Shown: piece by piece, positions 17,944 through 26,867 of the stretch
How positions within the stretch are numbered: position 1 is the first letter of the stretch
Layout: each line of letters opens with the position of its first letter
Assembly: GCA_963833745.1 (NCBI GenBank)
Contig: CAWHZD010000002.1
Span: 1-64,000 of the forward strand
Length of the DNA: 64,000 nt
Source: AP-15 sp963833745
GTDB lineage: Bacteria > Pseudomonadota > Alphaproteobacteria > ATCC43930 > CGMCC-115725
Direction of reading: 5' to 3'
Notes under the pieces: model-generated
Databases searched by the model: none
Seen by the model: only the letters and a program-made list of their open reading frames with translations
What the model was told of the DNA's origin: nothing
Position numbers and translations under genes: made by a program

Positions 17944-18402
17944 CTATTCTTCGGCCGCGAGCGCCAAGTCGATCAGCGGCAGCAATGCAGGCGCGGTCGA
18001 CAATCCGTTGTTGACGATTTCGGCGCGGCTGAGCCAGGCGACTTCGTCGGCGTCATCGGCGGCCACCCCCTCGCCTGAGCGCCACAGGCCGCGCACCGCG
18101 ACGAGTGCGTAGTGAAAGCGCACCCGGCCCTCGTCGTCGCGATCGATCGTGTCGATCACGGTCAATGGGCCAATCGGTTCGGCGACGATTCCGGTCTCTT
18201 CGAGAAGTTCGCGCATGGCGCCCTCGGCGACGGTCTCGCCGAGTTCGAGGACGCCACCCGGAAAACCCCACCGCCCGGCCATTGGCGGATTGGCGCGGCG
18301 TACGACCAGCGCCCGCTCGCCGCGCAGCACCACCGCGAGTACCCCGACGATCGGTCGCTCGGGGTAGCGGCGCGCTTCGTGTCCGGGAGAGCCCGCTCCC
18401 AT
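17944..18402 (-). CDS. NUDIX hydrolase
   Basis: A 152-residue protein from ATG 18402. The full Nudix box is present: G50 x5 E56 x7 R64 E65 x2 E68 E69 x G71, read from GGVLELGETVAEGAMRELLEETG. It hydrolyses nucleoside diphosphates linked to another group; the RWGFPGG lead-in resembles ADP-ribose/MutT-like members. It lies 38 bp downstream of the thiC stop on the same strand, so it may be transcribed with thiC. The frame is open further upstream through thiC, but that part is only antiparallel coding noise. Confidence 0.82.
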   Translation of the reverse strand: MGAGSPGHEARRYPERPIVGVLAVVLRGERALVVRRANPPMAGRWGFPGGVLELGETVAEGAMRELLEETGIVAEPIGPLTVIDTIDRDDEGRVRFHYALVAVRGLWRSGEGVAADDADEVAWLSRAEIVNNGLSTAPALLPLIDLALAAEE

Positions 18403-18440
18403 TCGCTCCCCCGCCTGCTGGGGAGGGTTGCGGTGGAGGC

Positions 18441-20303
18441 TCACTCCGCGGCGATGCGCGGCTGGCCGTGCTCGTCGGTGTAGATCTCGGCGCCCTGCTC
18501 GATGAAAGCTTTCGACTTCTCTTCCATCCCGGCGCGGGCGTACTCGCGGATTTCCTGAGTGATCTGCATCGAGCAGAATTTCGGCCCGCACATCGAGCAG
18601 AAATGCGCGAGCTTGGCGCCTTCGGCTGGCAAAGTCTGGTCGTGGAACTTCTCGGCCGTCTCGGGATCGAGCGACAGGTTGAACTGGTCGCGCCAGCGAA
18701 ATTCGAACCGCGCCCGCGACAGCGCGTCGTCGCGCTCGCGCGCGGCCGGATGGCCCTTGGCGAGATCGGCTGCGTGGGCCGCGATCTTGTAGGTGATGAC
18801 GCCCACCTTGACGTCGTCGCGGTCGGGCAATCCGAGGTGCTCCTTTGGGGTCACATAGCATAGGAGTGCCGTGCCGAACCAGCCGATCATCGCAGCGCCG
18901 ATGCCTGATGTTATGTGGTCGTAGCCGGGCGCTATGTCGGTGACGAGCGGCCCGAGCGTATAGAACGGCGCCTCGCCGCATTCCTCGAGCTGCTTTTCCA
19001 TGTTGATCTTGATCTTGTGCATCGGCACATGGCCGGGGCCTTCGATCATGACCTGGACATCGTCCTCCCAGGCGATCTTGGTCAATTCGCCCAGGGTTTC
19101 GAGCTCGGCAAACTGGGCGCGGTCGTTGGCGTCGGCGTTCGAGCCGGGGCGCAGCCCGTCGCCCAACGAGTAGCTCACGTCATAGGCCCGCATGATCTCG
19201 TTGATCTCGCGGAAATGGGTGTAAAGAAAACTCTCCTGGTGGTGCGCCAGGCACCATTTCGCCATGATCGAACCGCCGCGCGAGACAATGCCGGTGACGC
19301 GCGACGCGGTCAGGTGGATATAGGCGAGCCTGACGCCAGCATGGATCGTGAAATAGTCGACCCCCTGCTCGGCCTGCTCGATCAAGGTGTCGCGGAAGAT
19401 TTCCCAGGTCAATTCCTCGGCCGCGCCGCCGACCTTTTCGAGCGCCTGATAGATCGGCACGGTGCCGATCGGCACCGGCGAATTGCGGATGATCCATTCG
19501 CGGATCGTGTGGATGTTGCGACCGGTCGACAGGTCCATGACCGTGTCCGCACCCCAGCGCGTCGCCCATACCATCTTCTCGACTTCTTCGGCGACCGAGG
19601 AGGCGACGATCGAGTTGCCGATATTGGCGTTGACCTTGACCAGGAAATTGCGGCCGATGACCATCGGCTCGGTTTCCGGGTGGTTGATGTTGTTGGGAAT
19701 AATCGCCCGGCCGCGCGCAATCTCGTCGCGGACAAATTCCGGCGTCACCCATTCCGGGATCGCTGCGCCGAACAACTCGCCGTCGACCGCCCCTTCGCGC
19801 CGCAATTTCTCGCGGCCGAGGTTTTCGCGGATCGCGACATACTCCATCTCCGGAGTGATGATCCCACGCCGGGCATAGGCGATCTGGGTCGGCGCCGCCC
19901 CCGGCTTGGCGCGCAAAACCTGGCGCCCGCCGCGATCAAACAGTGAGACGGCGCTGTCTTCGCCACGCCGCAGGCCGTTGTCTTCGGGCTTGACCACGCG
20001 ACCCTGGTAAAACTCGACGTCGCCGCGCGCCACGATCCAAGGTTTGCGTAATTCGGGCAGCCCCTTGTTGATGTGGATCTCTGCGCGCGCGTCGGAATAA
20101 ACGCCCGAGGTGTCGTAGGCACGGATCGGCGGTTCGCCGGCCGAGGCCTCCAGGTCGATCTCGCGCATCGCGACCGAGATCTCGGGATGGAGGCAGCCCG
20201 TCACATGGACCTTGCGCGAGGACGGGAACGACCCGGTGGTGACCCGAAGCTCTTCGATCTTCGGCATCAGCTTCGCGGACGGGAGGGGAGCGGAATCGGG
20301 CAT
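18441..20303 (-). CDS. thiC: Phosphomethylpyrimidine synthase ThiC
   Basis: A 620-residue radical-SAM enzyme that converts aminoimidazole ribotide to hydroxymethylpyrimidine phosphate in thiamine synthesis. The C-terminal cluster motif CSMCGPKFC (Cys 569, 572, 577) binds the 4Fe-4S cluster. Conserved segments include MVIGRNFLVKVNANIGNS, DLSTGRNIH, GTVPIYQALEK, DYFTIHAGV and EGPGHVPMHKI. GGAG sits 5 bases before ATG 20303. A TPP riboswitch lies in its leader and a sigma70-like promoter is readable upstream of that, so expression should fall when thiamine pyrophosphate is plentiful. Length and motifs are complete. Confidence 0.97.
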   Translation of the reverse strand: MPDSAPLPSAKLMPKIEELRVTTGSFPSSRKVHVTGCLHPEISVAMREIDLEASAGEPPIRAYDTSGVYSDARAEIHINKGLPELRKPWIVARGDVEFYQGRVVKPEDNGLRRGEDSAVSLFDRGGRQVLRAKPGAAPTQIAYARRGIITPEMEYVAIRENLGREKLRREGAVDGELFGAAIPEWVTPEFVRDEIARGRAIIPNNINHPETEPMVIGRNFLVKVNANIGNSIVASSVAEEVEKMVWATRWGADTVMDLSTGRNIHTIREWIIRNSPVPIGTVPIYQALEKVGGAAEELTWEIFRDTLIEQAEQGVDYFTIHAGVRLAYIHLTASRVTGIVSRGGSIMAKWCLAHHQESFLYTHFREINEIMRAYDVSYSLGDGLRPGSNADANDRAQFAELETLGELTKIAWEDDVQVMIEGPGHVPMHKIKINMEKQLEECGEAPFYTLGPLVTDIAPGYDHITSGIGAAMIGWFGTALLCYVTPKEHLGLPDRDDVKVGVITYKIAAHAADLAKGHPAARERDDALSRARFEFRWRDQFNLSLDPETAEKFHDQTLPAEGAKLAHFCSMCGPKFCSMQITQEIREYARAGMEEKSKAFIEQGAEIYTDEHGQPRIAAE

Positions 20304-20381
20304 GGTGTCTCCGTTGCGCCGGTTGAGCGACGACCCGGGAGATCTCGCGAAGAGGAGGTACGGCTTTTGCCGCGGGTTCCT

Positions 20382-20496
20382 GTCCCTACGCCGGTACGAC
20401 CCGGATCAGGTTCGAAGGGTTCCCGCGCCCCGCTGCCTGCTCACGATCGGAGCCGGCGGGCCGGCGGTATCTCAGCCCCCTGGCGGGGCACCCCTT
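20382..20496 (-). promoter_or_regulatory. TPP riboswitch (THI element)
   Basis: On the minus strand the leader reads GGGGTGC near its 5' side, then GGCTGAGATACC, and on the 3' side ACCCTTCGAACCTGATCCGG followed by GTACCGGCGTAGGGA. These are the conserved pyrimidine-sensor and pyrophosphate-sensor segments of the TPP aptamer, with closing strands that pair. It ends about 78 bases before the thiC start, the usual place for translational or transcriptional control of thiC. Confidence 0.95.
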
Positions 20497-20506
20497 GGAC
20501 CACCCG

Positions 20507-20536
20507 ATTATCCTCAGACTGCCCGCTCGCCGTCAA
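20507..20536 (-). promoter_or_regulatory. Sigma70-like promoter of thiC leader
   Basis: On the minus strand TTGACG (20531-20536) and GATAAT (20507-20512) are separated by 18 bases. The -10 box lies about ten bases before the riboswitch begins, which is where transcription of the leader should start. Confidence 0.65.
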
Positions 20537-20637
20537 GGTTGCGATTCGATGACGCCGCTCGAATTCGGCCGTTCAAAGCCGTTGCGCGCGCCACGCGCGG
20601 GATTACCTTGGCGGAAAAGAACGTCGGGGAGTGCGCG

Positions 20638-20940
20638 ATGATCGTCTGGCGCATCATCGGCTGGGTCGTGTTTCTAGCCGGCCTATCGCTGCTGGTAAGG
20701 GATGTCATCGCTTGGTTCAACACGAAGGTTTGGGCGCCGATCGCCGTTGGCCAATTGTGGTACGATCTCGACCGGTCGAGCCTGAATCTCGTGCAGGCGG
20801 TGACCCAGCGCTACTTCTCCTCGTTGCTGTGGGATCGGGTTATCGTCAACATCCTGTTGTGTTGGGCATCTGCGGTGCTAATCGGGCTGGGGGCATTGGT
20901 CTTGCTGCTTGCGCATCGCCGCAATTCGCCGCGTATCTGA
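20638..20940 (+). CDS. Small two-span membrane protein of unknown function
   Basis: A 100-residue protein from ATG 20638 with GGGGAG 7 bases upstream. Two hydrophobic segments are clear: IIGWVVFLAGLSLLVRDVIA near the N-terminus and VIVNILLCWASAVLIGLGAL before a short basic tail. The loop holds LWYDLDRSSLNLVQAVTQRY. I recognise no named family. It is transcribed away from thiC, and the two promoter regions share the 20.5-20.6 kb interval. Confidence 0.6.
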   Translation: MIVWRIIGWVVFLAGLSLLVRDVIAWFNTKVWAPIAVGQLWYDLDRSSLNLVQAVTQRYFSSLLWDRVIVNILLCWASAVLIGLGALVLLLAHRRNSPRI

Positions 20941-21946
20941 GCCGCAGTTGGCCGCTCGCGCCCAGCCGGCCGTCTGTCCGCGGCGTATCCAGATCAGCTG
21001 AGGCCCGCCGCCGAGTCAGGCGTAGGTGCCGTAAAGCGCTGTTCTGACCACGTTGGGTCACGCCGAGGGGTGACGGCCCCGATCCACCAGCGACGCGACC
21101 GTCTCAACCGAGATCAACCGGTACACGGTTCTCTTTACTCCATTTGCCTCCGTTCAAACGGCAGGGGGGACAATCGGCGACCGGTTTGCCGCTGTTGCAG
21201 CGCCGCCCGCGCCCGCGGCGGTGAGGAATCCGGTGTCGTCCTCGACGCCAAAGAGCGTATCATGCTTCGACTGGATATCTTTGAATAAAGGCTGATGGAG
21301 CGCGCGACGTGTATTGGATGATCGTCCATTGGTTTGAGGTAAGCACGCTCGTGCTGCTTTGTTTCAATCTGTGGTTTGTATCCACAGTATTGAACGCGTT
21401 GCGCGAAACAAACCGGTGGCTGGCGTTTCTGTCGGGTATTCAATGGGACGAGATGACCACCTCCCATACTCCACAAGATAATTGACCTGCGCGCTTCCGC
21501 ATTCCGATTTACCGACCCATGCCCGCAATTGTTATAAGACGACCGGGCGGCCGCTCTCGAGGAGCAGATGCGCCTGCGGCCGCGGGCTGCTACCGGATGA
21601 AGGAGCGAACCGTTGTGTATGCTGCCTCCTGGACGAAGATATGAGGCTCGCTCGACAGCTCGCTCAAACTGTCCCTGATGCTGCCGTTCCTTGCTTTGAT
21701 GGAAGCCGCGAGAAGATGTACTAGATCTATTTCGTCTAGCCGAACATGCTAACGCACTTGACTGCACCTCGGGATCGCACGCGATGTGTTGCTGGGACTT
21801 GCGGCGACTTCGCGGACCTGCCAGACGGGTTCATGTTCGCGCCGCTGCATGAGCACCCCTGTCGCCGAACGATCCGAGCAATCAGCAAATTGGAAGGCCA
21901 TATGGTCGGGCCGAATACGGGCTATGTCGATCCTGGTTGTTGTGCC
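20941..21946. other. Gene-poor kilobase before gspG
   Basis: About 1 kb with no recognised gene apart from a possible 58-codon membrane ORF (21309-21485, listed separately). Other open frames here lack family motifs and good starts. Confidence 0.35.
21309..21485 (+). CDS. Possible small single-span membrane protein
   Basis: A 58-codon frame starting at GTG 21309 (ATG 21318 is in frame). TGGAG lies about 9 bases before the GTG. The peptide has one hydrophobic span, VSTLVLLCFNLWFVSTVLNA, followed by a soluble tail with ETNRWLAFLSG. The composition is plausible for a real micro-protein, but there is no family match and no neighbour to support it. Confidence 0.35.
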   Translation: MYWMIVHWFEVSTLVLLCFNLWFVSTVLNALRETNRWLAFLSGIQWDEMTTSHTPQDN

Positions 21947-22474
21947 ATGAAGATGCCCACTTCTCATTCCAGGCCTGCCTCCCTTTCTTGCAGAGTCGGT
22001 ATCTTGCGCAAACTCGAATCGACAGTCGCGGGCCAGTTTGACGGCGTATCCGGCAGCGGACACCGGCAGCGAGGGTTCACCCTGCTAGAGCTGCTGGTCG
22101 TGCTCGCGATCCTGGGGCTGCTGATCGGCTTGGTGGCGCCAGCGGCGTTGCGCCAGCTCGGATCCGCCAAGGAGAAAATCGCCCATCAGTCGATCGAACG
22201 TCTCACGAGCGTGCTCGACATCTACAAACTTGATGTCGGCACCTATCCGACCACGGAACAGGGATTGCAGGCGCTGCTGATGCGTCCCGAAGGTGCGGAG
22301 CATTGGAGTGGCCCCTATCTGAAGGGCGACAAGGTGCCGGAAGATCCCTGGGGCCATCCGTTTCTCTATCGCCTGCCGAGCCAGCGGCCTGGGCACGATT
22401 ACGATCTGTACTCTCTAGGCCCGACCGGCAAGCCGGGCGGCGCCGGCTCGGACGCTGAAATTGACAACGACTAA
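21947..22474 (+). CDS. gspG: Type II secretion major pseudopilin GspG
   Basis: The prepilin site RQRG/FTLLELLVVLAILGLLIGL is followed by the GspG-type body: LDVGTYPTTEQGLQALL, YLKGDKVPEDPWGHPFLY and YDLYSLGPTGKPGG. These calcium-site and loop segments are specific for the major pseudopilin. From ATG 21947 the leader would be 43 residues, longer than usual, so a later non-ATG start may be real. It lies on the plus strand and converges on gspK with 28 bp between the stops, unlike the common arrangement inside the gspC-to-M operon. The product is cleaved and methylated by GspO and polymerises into the periplasmic pseudopilus. Confidence 0.9.
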   Translation: MKMPTSHSRPASLSCRVGILRKLESTVAGQFDGVSGSGHRQRGFTLLELLVVLAILGLLIGLVAPAALRQLGSAKEKIAHQSIERLTSVLDIYKLDVGTYPTTEQGLQALLMRPEGAEHWSGPYLKGDKVPEDPWGHPFLYRLPSQRPGHDYDLYSLGPTGKPGGAGSDAEIDND

Positions 22475-22502
22475 TCTCGATCGCCCGGAGAGGTCGCGGC
22501 TC

Positions 22503-23342
22503 TCAATCGACTGCGCTGCCCCATGCCGCCACCATGTAACCCTGGGGCAGGGACGCTCCGATGCGCACGACGGCAGTGCGGACCACATGGGCGTTTCCCG
22601 GCCCACGCGCGGCCGCGATGATCCTAACGGTCAGCACGTCCTGCGGTGAGGCGGCGGAGGGCGGCGCCTCTCCCCCGAGCTGCGGCAGCCGGGCAACTGC
22701 GGCCGTCACAATCGGATCGGCGCCGGGCTTTGGCTCGGCCGGTCCATACAAGGTCAGATACGGCTTCAGGGCCGCATAGAGCGTCGACGTCACGCCGAGC
22801 ACTCGGCCGAGCTCGTCCATGGTTTCGAGCGGCGCCCCGGGCGGCCCGTAATCGAGCCCGGCGGCACGATATTCCGCTTGTAGCGCGTCGGCTGTCTTGG
22901 AGGTCGTCGACGATCCGACCCAGTCGGCGATCGCCGCGGCGATCCGCCGGGCAGCATCGGGATCGCTGCCGACGACCTGCAACAGCGCCTCCATCAGTGC
23001 CGGCGAGGCAAGGTTCGGATTGATTCGCGTCGCCTCGTCTTCGAGGCGAACGTCGACGCGGCAGTCGCCGATGGTCAAGGTTCGGGGCGATCCGTCAATC
23101 GGCCAACGCTGCTCAGGCCGCGGGTCCGAAAGATTGAAGATCGCCTCTGCAATGGCGCCATCGGCGGCGGCGGCGGCGACGCCATTGGCGACAAGATTGT
23201 CGGCGATACGAATCTCGGTACGTCCGCTCGCCGTCAGATGGAGTACGACAAAAGCGATCAGCACCAAGGTCCACAGCACAATCAGCAGCGCGAAGCCGCC
23301 GCTCCGGCGCAATAATGTCGATCGCGGCGCTGCACGCCGCAT
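22503..23342 (-). CDS. gspK: Type II secretion minor pseudopilin GspK
   Basis: A 279-residue protein with a prepilin leader RRSGG/FALLIVLWTLVLIAF that lacks the Glu at position 5, as is typical for GspK. The large soluble domain contains DEATRINPNLASPALMEALL, a GspK-type segment. GspK sits at the pseudopilus tip with GspI and GspJ. It starts 3 bp after the gspD stop and is the last gene of the gspL-M-C-D-K block. Confidence 0.88.
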   Translation of the reverse strand: MRRAAPRSTLLRRSGGFALLIVLWTLVLIAFVVLHLTASGRTEIRIADNLVANGVAAAAADGAIAEAIFNLSDPRPEQRWPIDGSPRTLTIGDCRVDVRLEDEATRINPNLASPALMEALLQVVGSDPDAARRIAAAIADWVGSSTTSKTADALQAEYRAAGLDYGPPGAPLETMDELGRVLGVTSTLYAALKPYLTLYGPAEPKPGADPIVTAAVARLPQLGGEAPPSAASPQDVLTVRIIAAARGPGNAHVVRTAVVRIGASLPQGYMVAAWGSAVD

Positions 23343-23345
23343 CGC

Positions 23346-25637
23346 TCAAAAACCGTTCGGATTGGCTGAGCCCGAACCACCCTGATGCTGAACTTGCTGC
23401 GGAACGAGCCCAGCATTGATCAGCTGGCTGCGCAGGTCCTCGGTCAGGTCTCGGGCGTCGCGTTGATCGTGGACGACGTGCGGGGTGATCAGCACCAACA
23501 ACTCGGTCCGCATCCGGGAATTGGCTTGGGTTGAGAACAGCGTGCCGACCAGCGGGATGTCCTTCAGGAAAGGAAGGCCGGTGTTGCCCTGCGAGACGTT
23601 GTCACGGATCAAACCCGCCAGTCCGATCGTCTGCCCGTCCTGGACGGCCACTCGCGTGCGAAACACCTGGTCGTCAAAGGTCGGCGACCCGCTGACCGTA
23701 TTTGTTGCGGCCGCGGCGACATCGCTGACTTCCTGAGCAAGGTCGAGAGTTACCAGGCCTCCGGTGTTGACCCGCGGCGTCACCTGCATGATGACCCCGG
23801 TCTCGTGGTAATCGACGCTGTTGACGACCGGCGCACCCGCGGCGAGCGTGCTCGTGGCGGTCCCGGTCAGAACCGGGACCTGCTGGCCGACCTGGAGGCG
23901 CGCCGCCTCATTGTCGAGGACCATGATCTCGGGCGCCGACAGGACCTTGACCTTGGTTATCTGGGCGAGCGCGGCAAGCGCAAAATTTGGTCCTTTGCTC
24001 AGAATGAAATAAGGCGATGTCGACGGAAAGGTAAGTCCGCTGATTGCCGGGATCGCCGGCAGGCTGGCACTTAAGTTGGACGGACCCAAGGTCTCCGCGA
24101 TGTGATCAGTCTTGAAGAAAAATTGTGTACCATATTGTAGTTGGTCGTTGAGATCGACCTCGGCAATTGTCGCCTCTATCAACACCTGCAATGGGATAAT
24201 GTCAATCTTGTGTAGCATTCCTTCGATAACTGTATATTCATTTGACGTAGCATAGATGAGTAACGCGTTGTTGGTGCGGTTGGCGATAATACGGATCCGG
24301 TTCAGGTTGCCGCCGGCGCCGGCGCCGGTTTCGGTCGACAGCGGTTCGGTCGCTGGCGTCTCCGCGGCAGCAGCCGTCGTTGTTCCCCCGGTCAAACCGG
24401 ATCCCAAACCGCCGGTCGTTCCCCCGGTGCCGCCGGTCGTTCCCCCGGTGCCGCCGGTTGTACCGGTCGAGCTGATACCGCCGGCCGCACCCCCGACTCC
24501 GGTGCCGCCGCCGGGGGCGTTGCCAAAACCCAAGCTCTGCTGGCCGGCGCCGGGTGCGGTGGTGCCGGGCGGCGGCGGGGTCGGCGACACATTCCCAGGG
24601 GTAAAGGCGCGCTGGAGCATACCTTCGAGATCGGCACTTTGCCCATTTTGCACGTAATAGACGTGCCACGACCGCTCGGTTGCGTCCTGGACCCGCTGGG
24701 CCAAGCGGAAAAAGCGGTCGGCGGCGTCAAGGAAGCGCGGCTGGGCGGAGACCACCAGAACCGCATTGACCCGTTCCATCGGCAGCACCTGCACAATTCC
24801 GCCGAGCGGCCCGTCGGTCTGCGCCTGCAGCACTTTTTCGAGTTCGCCCGCAAGCTTGGCAGGGTCGCCTTCGCCGATCGGATAGAGGGCGTACGACCGG
24901 CCGGACAGAATGTCGATGTCGAAGGCGCGGATCAGCCCGACCAAGGTCTGCCGCACCGCAGCGTCGCCAGTCACCAGCAGCGCGTTGCCCGCCGGGCCGG
25001 CGACGATCTTGCCGCCTTGTCCGACATAAGGCTCGAGCATTTTGGCCAGGTCCTTGGCAGCGGCGAAGCGCAGTGGCACGACCTCGGCGCCGGCACCAAT
25101 CGTGCCTTGGCCGGCCGCGAGGTTGCTCGCTGTCGCGGCGGGGATCGGCACAATGTCGTAGATGCCGTTCCTCTGGACCATCGTCGCGCCGTTCTGATTG
25201 AGCAGCGCCTCGAGCGTCCCGAGCAAGGCTGAACGGGGCAGCGGCGCAGGTGTTTCAATCGAACCAGTGCCGTGGACTGCAGGATCGATGGTGTAGTCAA
25301 CCTTCAAGGTCGTACCCAAGACTGCGCGTACAATTTCGCGAATGTCGGTATCGACAAAATTCAAGGTTACATCGCCGCCTTCGCTGGTGGCAACCCCGAG
25401 CGGATGTGGCGGCGACGAGCCCGCGGCGCCGGCCACGGACGGCGCTCGACGATCTTCGAACGGCCGCTCTTGCGATCGGTTGGTTGGGATTGGTCCGCTT
25501 ATCCGGGCCGCTGCCGGCTGGAGGGCGGTCGGCTGCTCGAGCGGGGTCAGGCCCGACTGCGGCTGCTGACAGGAGCCGAGGATGACCAGCGCCAGCGCAG
25601 TCACTGTGAGCCGACGCGACATCGACCAAAGCCTCAT
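23346..25637 (-). CDS. gspD: Type II secretion outer-membrane secretin GspD
   Basis: A 763-residue protein with a lipoprotein-type signal (ALVILGSC, Cys 23). N0-N3 domains follow, with LNFVDTDIREIVRAVLG at the start, then the C-terminal secretin domain with VPVLTGTATS, VNSVDYHETGVIMQVTPRV and VQDGQTIGLAGLIRDN. Between the N2 and N3 modules is a long Gly/Thr-rich insert containing GGTTGGT repeats, encoded by a 21-bp tandem DNA repeat (24411-24452). GspD forms the multimeric outer-membrane channel. Its ATG overlaps the gspC stop as ATGA. The lipobox suggests that it may reach the outer membrane without a separate pilotin, though this is inference. Confidence 0.93.
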   Translation of the reverse strand: MRLWSMSRRLTVTALALVILGSCQQPQSGLTPLEQPTALQPAAARISGPIPTNRSQERPFEDRRAPSVAGAAGSSPPHPLGVATSEGGDVTLNFVDTDIREIVRAVLGTTLKVDYTIDPAVHGTGSIETPAPLPRSALLGTLEALLNQNGATMVQRNGIYDIVPIPAATASNLAAGQGTIGAGAEVVPLRFAAAKDLAKMLEPYVGQGGKIVAGPAGNALLVTGDAAVRQTLVGLIRAFDIDILSGRSYALYPIGEGDPAKLAGELEKVLQAQTDGPLGGIVQVLPMERVNAVLVVSAQPRFLDAADRFFRLAQRVQDATERSWHVYYVQNGQSADLEGMLQRAFTPGNVSPTPPPPGTTAPGAGQQSLGFGNAPGGGTGVGGAAGGISSTGTTGGTGGTTGGTGGTTGGLGSGLTGGTTTAAAAETPATEPLSTETGAGAGGNLNRIRIIANRTNNALLIYATSNEYTVIEGMLHKIDIIPLQVLIEATIAEVDLNDQLQYGTQFFFKTDHIAETLGPSNLSASLPAIPAISGLTFPSTSPYFILSKGPNFALAALAQITKVKVLSAPEIMVLDNEAARLQVGQQVPVLTGTATSTLAAGAPVVNSVDYHETGVIMQVTPRVNTGGLVTLDLAQEVSDVAAAATNTVSGSPTFDDQVFRTRVAVQDGQTIGLAGLIRDNVSQGNTGLPFLKDIPLVGTLFSTQANSRMRTELLVLITPHVVHDQRDARDLTEDLRSQLINAGLVPQQVQHQGGSGSANPNGF
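24411..24452 (-). repeat. 21-bp tandem repeat inside gspD
   Basis: Two exact copies of a 21-bp unit (24411-24431 and 24432-24452) and a partial third, encoding a GGTTGGT-type heptad in the linker of GspD. Being a multiple of three, copy-number change would keep the frame. Confidence 0.8.
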
Positions 25638-26260
25638 CGCCGCTCTCGAAACTGACCCGGTCGCAGCGGCGCACGGTTAAACAGCGCCGGCGGAATACCC
25701 GGTCGTCCTGCCGGACGGCCTGTCGCCGGATTGATTGGTGGAGCAGGGGGCGGCATGGCTGCTGCCGTAGGCGGCGGGGGAGGCGGAGCCAAATTAGGGT
25801 CGATCTTCGGCTGTAAGGTCCTGGTTCCGCCGGGGCCGCTCAGTGAAACTTCGCGGGGATTAATGCTTTCAACCCGCCATCCGCTCACGGTATCTCCCTC
25901 GGAGACAAACAGGGGCTTGGCGCCGGTCGGGGCAAAGATCGCGAAGCGATGACCGGGCTCCGTCACGATCCCCGCCAGGCGCGTGTCCTCGAAAGCGGAG
26001 CTTGTTGCCGGGCTATCGTTACGCGGAGGAGGGCGCCGCGTGGCGCTGAAAAGAGGCCGAGCGAATATCGTCGCCACCATCGAGTCGTATTGGCTGCCGA
26101 CTGCCGGGCGATCAACGGGAAACGGCGGCTCCGCGCGCGGCGGAACCGCGCTTGCTGCTTCGGTTTCAGGCGTAGGCGCCGCGGCGATCTCGGCGACGAC
26201 AATGGTCGCGAATAGGGCGCAACCGGCGAGCACCAAGATAAGCGGCAGGCGCTCGATCAT
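25634..26260 (-). CDS. gspC: Type II secretion inner-membrane protein GspC-like
   Basis: A 208-residue protein with one N-terminal membrane span (LPLILVLAGCALFATIVVAEIAA), then a homology-region-like domain: ARPLFSATRRPP, LAGIVTEPGHRFAIFAPTG, FVSEGDTVSGWRVESINPRE. It ends in a proline-rich tail. There is no PDZ domain, so it is a short GspC/GspN-type version. GspC links the inner-membrane platform to the secretin. Overlaps of the ATGA type with gspM before it and gspD after it support tight co-expression. Confidence 0.72.
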   Translation of the reverse strand: MIERLPLILVLAGCALFATIVVAEIAAAPTPETEAASAVPPRAEPPFPVDRPAVGSQYDSMVATIFARPLFSATRRPPPRNDSPATSSAFEDTRLAGIVTEPGHRFAIFAPTGAKPLFVSEGDTVSGWRVESINPREVSLSGPGGTRTLQPKIDPNLAPPPPPPTAAAMPPPAPPINPATGRPAGRPGIPPALFNRAPLRPGQFRERR

Positions 26261-26853
26261 GGCGCGGCTGAGGCCGCGGCCGCTTTGTCGTCGGTGCGGA
26301 ACCCATACACGTCGAGCCCCGCATCGAGACCGATATCGGCCGCCCCTGATTGCGGCAATCCAGGGCGCCGCAGCACGCCGTGGACTTGCAAATTGTCGAC
26401 CACCAGCGGCGGCGTGGCTTCCTCCAGCTTGGCGAGCAGTCGGACCAGTGTTTCGTACGGACCGTTCAGCGCAAAACGCAGCCCGATACGACGGTAGCCG
26501 TCGCGTGTCTCAGGCGGCAGGCTCTCGGTGCTGCCGATGGTTGCCCCGACCGAGGTGGCGAAGCCCTCGATGCGGCTCTGGAGATTGGCCGAGGCGATGG
26601 CGTCGCTGGCGCCGTCGAGGGTTACCCTGCGAGTCCGGGCGGCCGCGCGCAGCTCGGCTACCCGCGCTCGCAAAGCCGGCAATCCGGCGGCAACCGCCTG
26701 CAAGCGCGGCAGCAGCATGCGACCGTCCTCAATCCGCGCGTCGCGTTGCTGGTAAAGTTCGGCGAGCGGGGCCACGGCCAGAAAATACAGGCTTCCCAGC
26801 ACCAGGAGCAGTAGGCCCATTGCCAGCATCTGGCCGCGCCGGCCGGTCGGCAA
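26257..26853 (-). CDS. gspM: Type II secretion protein GspM
   Basis: A 198-residue bitopic protein with an N-terminal span (MLAMGLLLLVLGSLYFLAVAPL), a coiled-coil-like stretch (residues about 30-70) and a ferredoxin-like periplasmic domain with LRFALNGPYETLVRLLAKLE. This is the T2SSM_b pattern. GspM pairs with GspL in the inner-membrane platform. It lies 14 bp downstream of gspL and overlaps gspC by 4 bases. Confidence 0.8.
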   Translation of the reverse strand: MPTGRRGQMLAMGLLLLVLGSLYFLAVAPLAELYQQRDARIEDGRMLLPRLQAVAAGLPALRARVAELRAAARTRRVTLDGASDAIASANLQSRIEGFATSVGATIGSTESLPPETRDGYRRIGLRFALNGPYETLVRLLAKLEEATPPLVVDNLQVHGVLRRPGLPQSGAADIGLDAGLDVYGFRTDDKAAAASAAP

Positions 26854-26867
26854 GCTAGCGATCGAGG

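Noticed and set aside
17944..18981. 345-codon minus-strand frame covering NUDIX and part of thiC
   Set aside because: Only the last 152 residues are NUDIX-like; the rest is out-of-frame thiC sequence on the same strand.
24411..24470. Tandem repeats resembling a short array
   Set aside because: No spacers; it encodes a protein linker in gspD, so it is not a CRISPR array.
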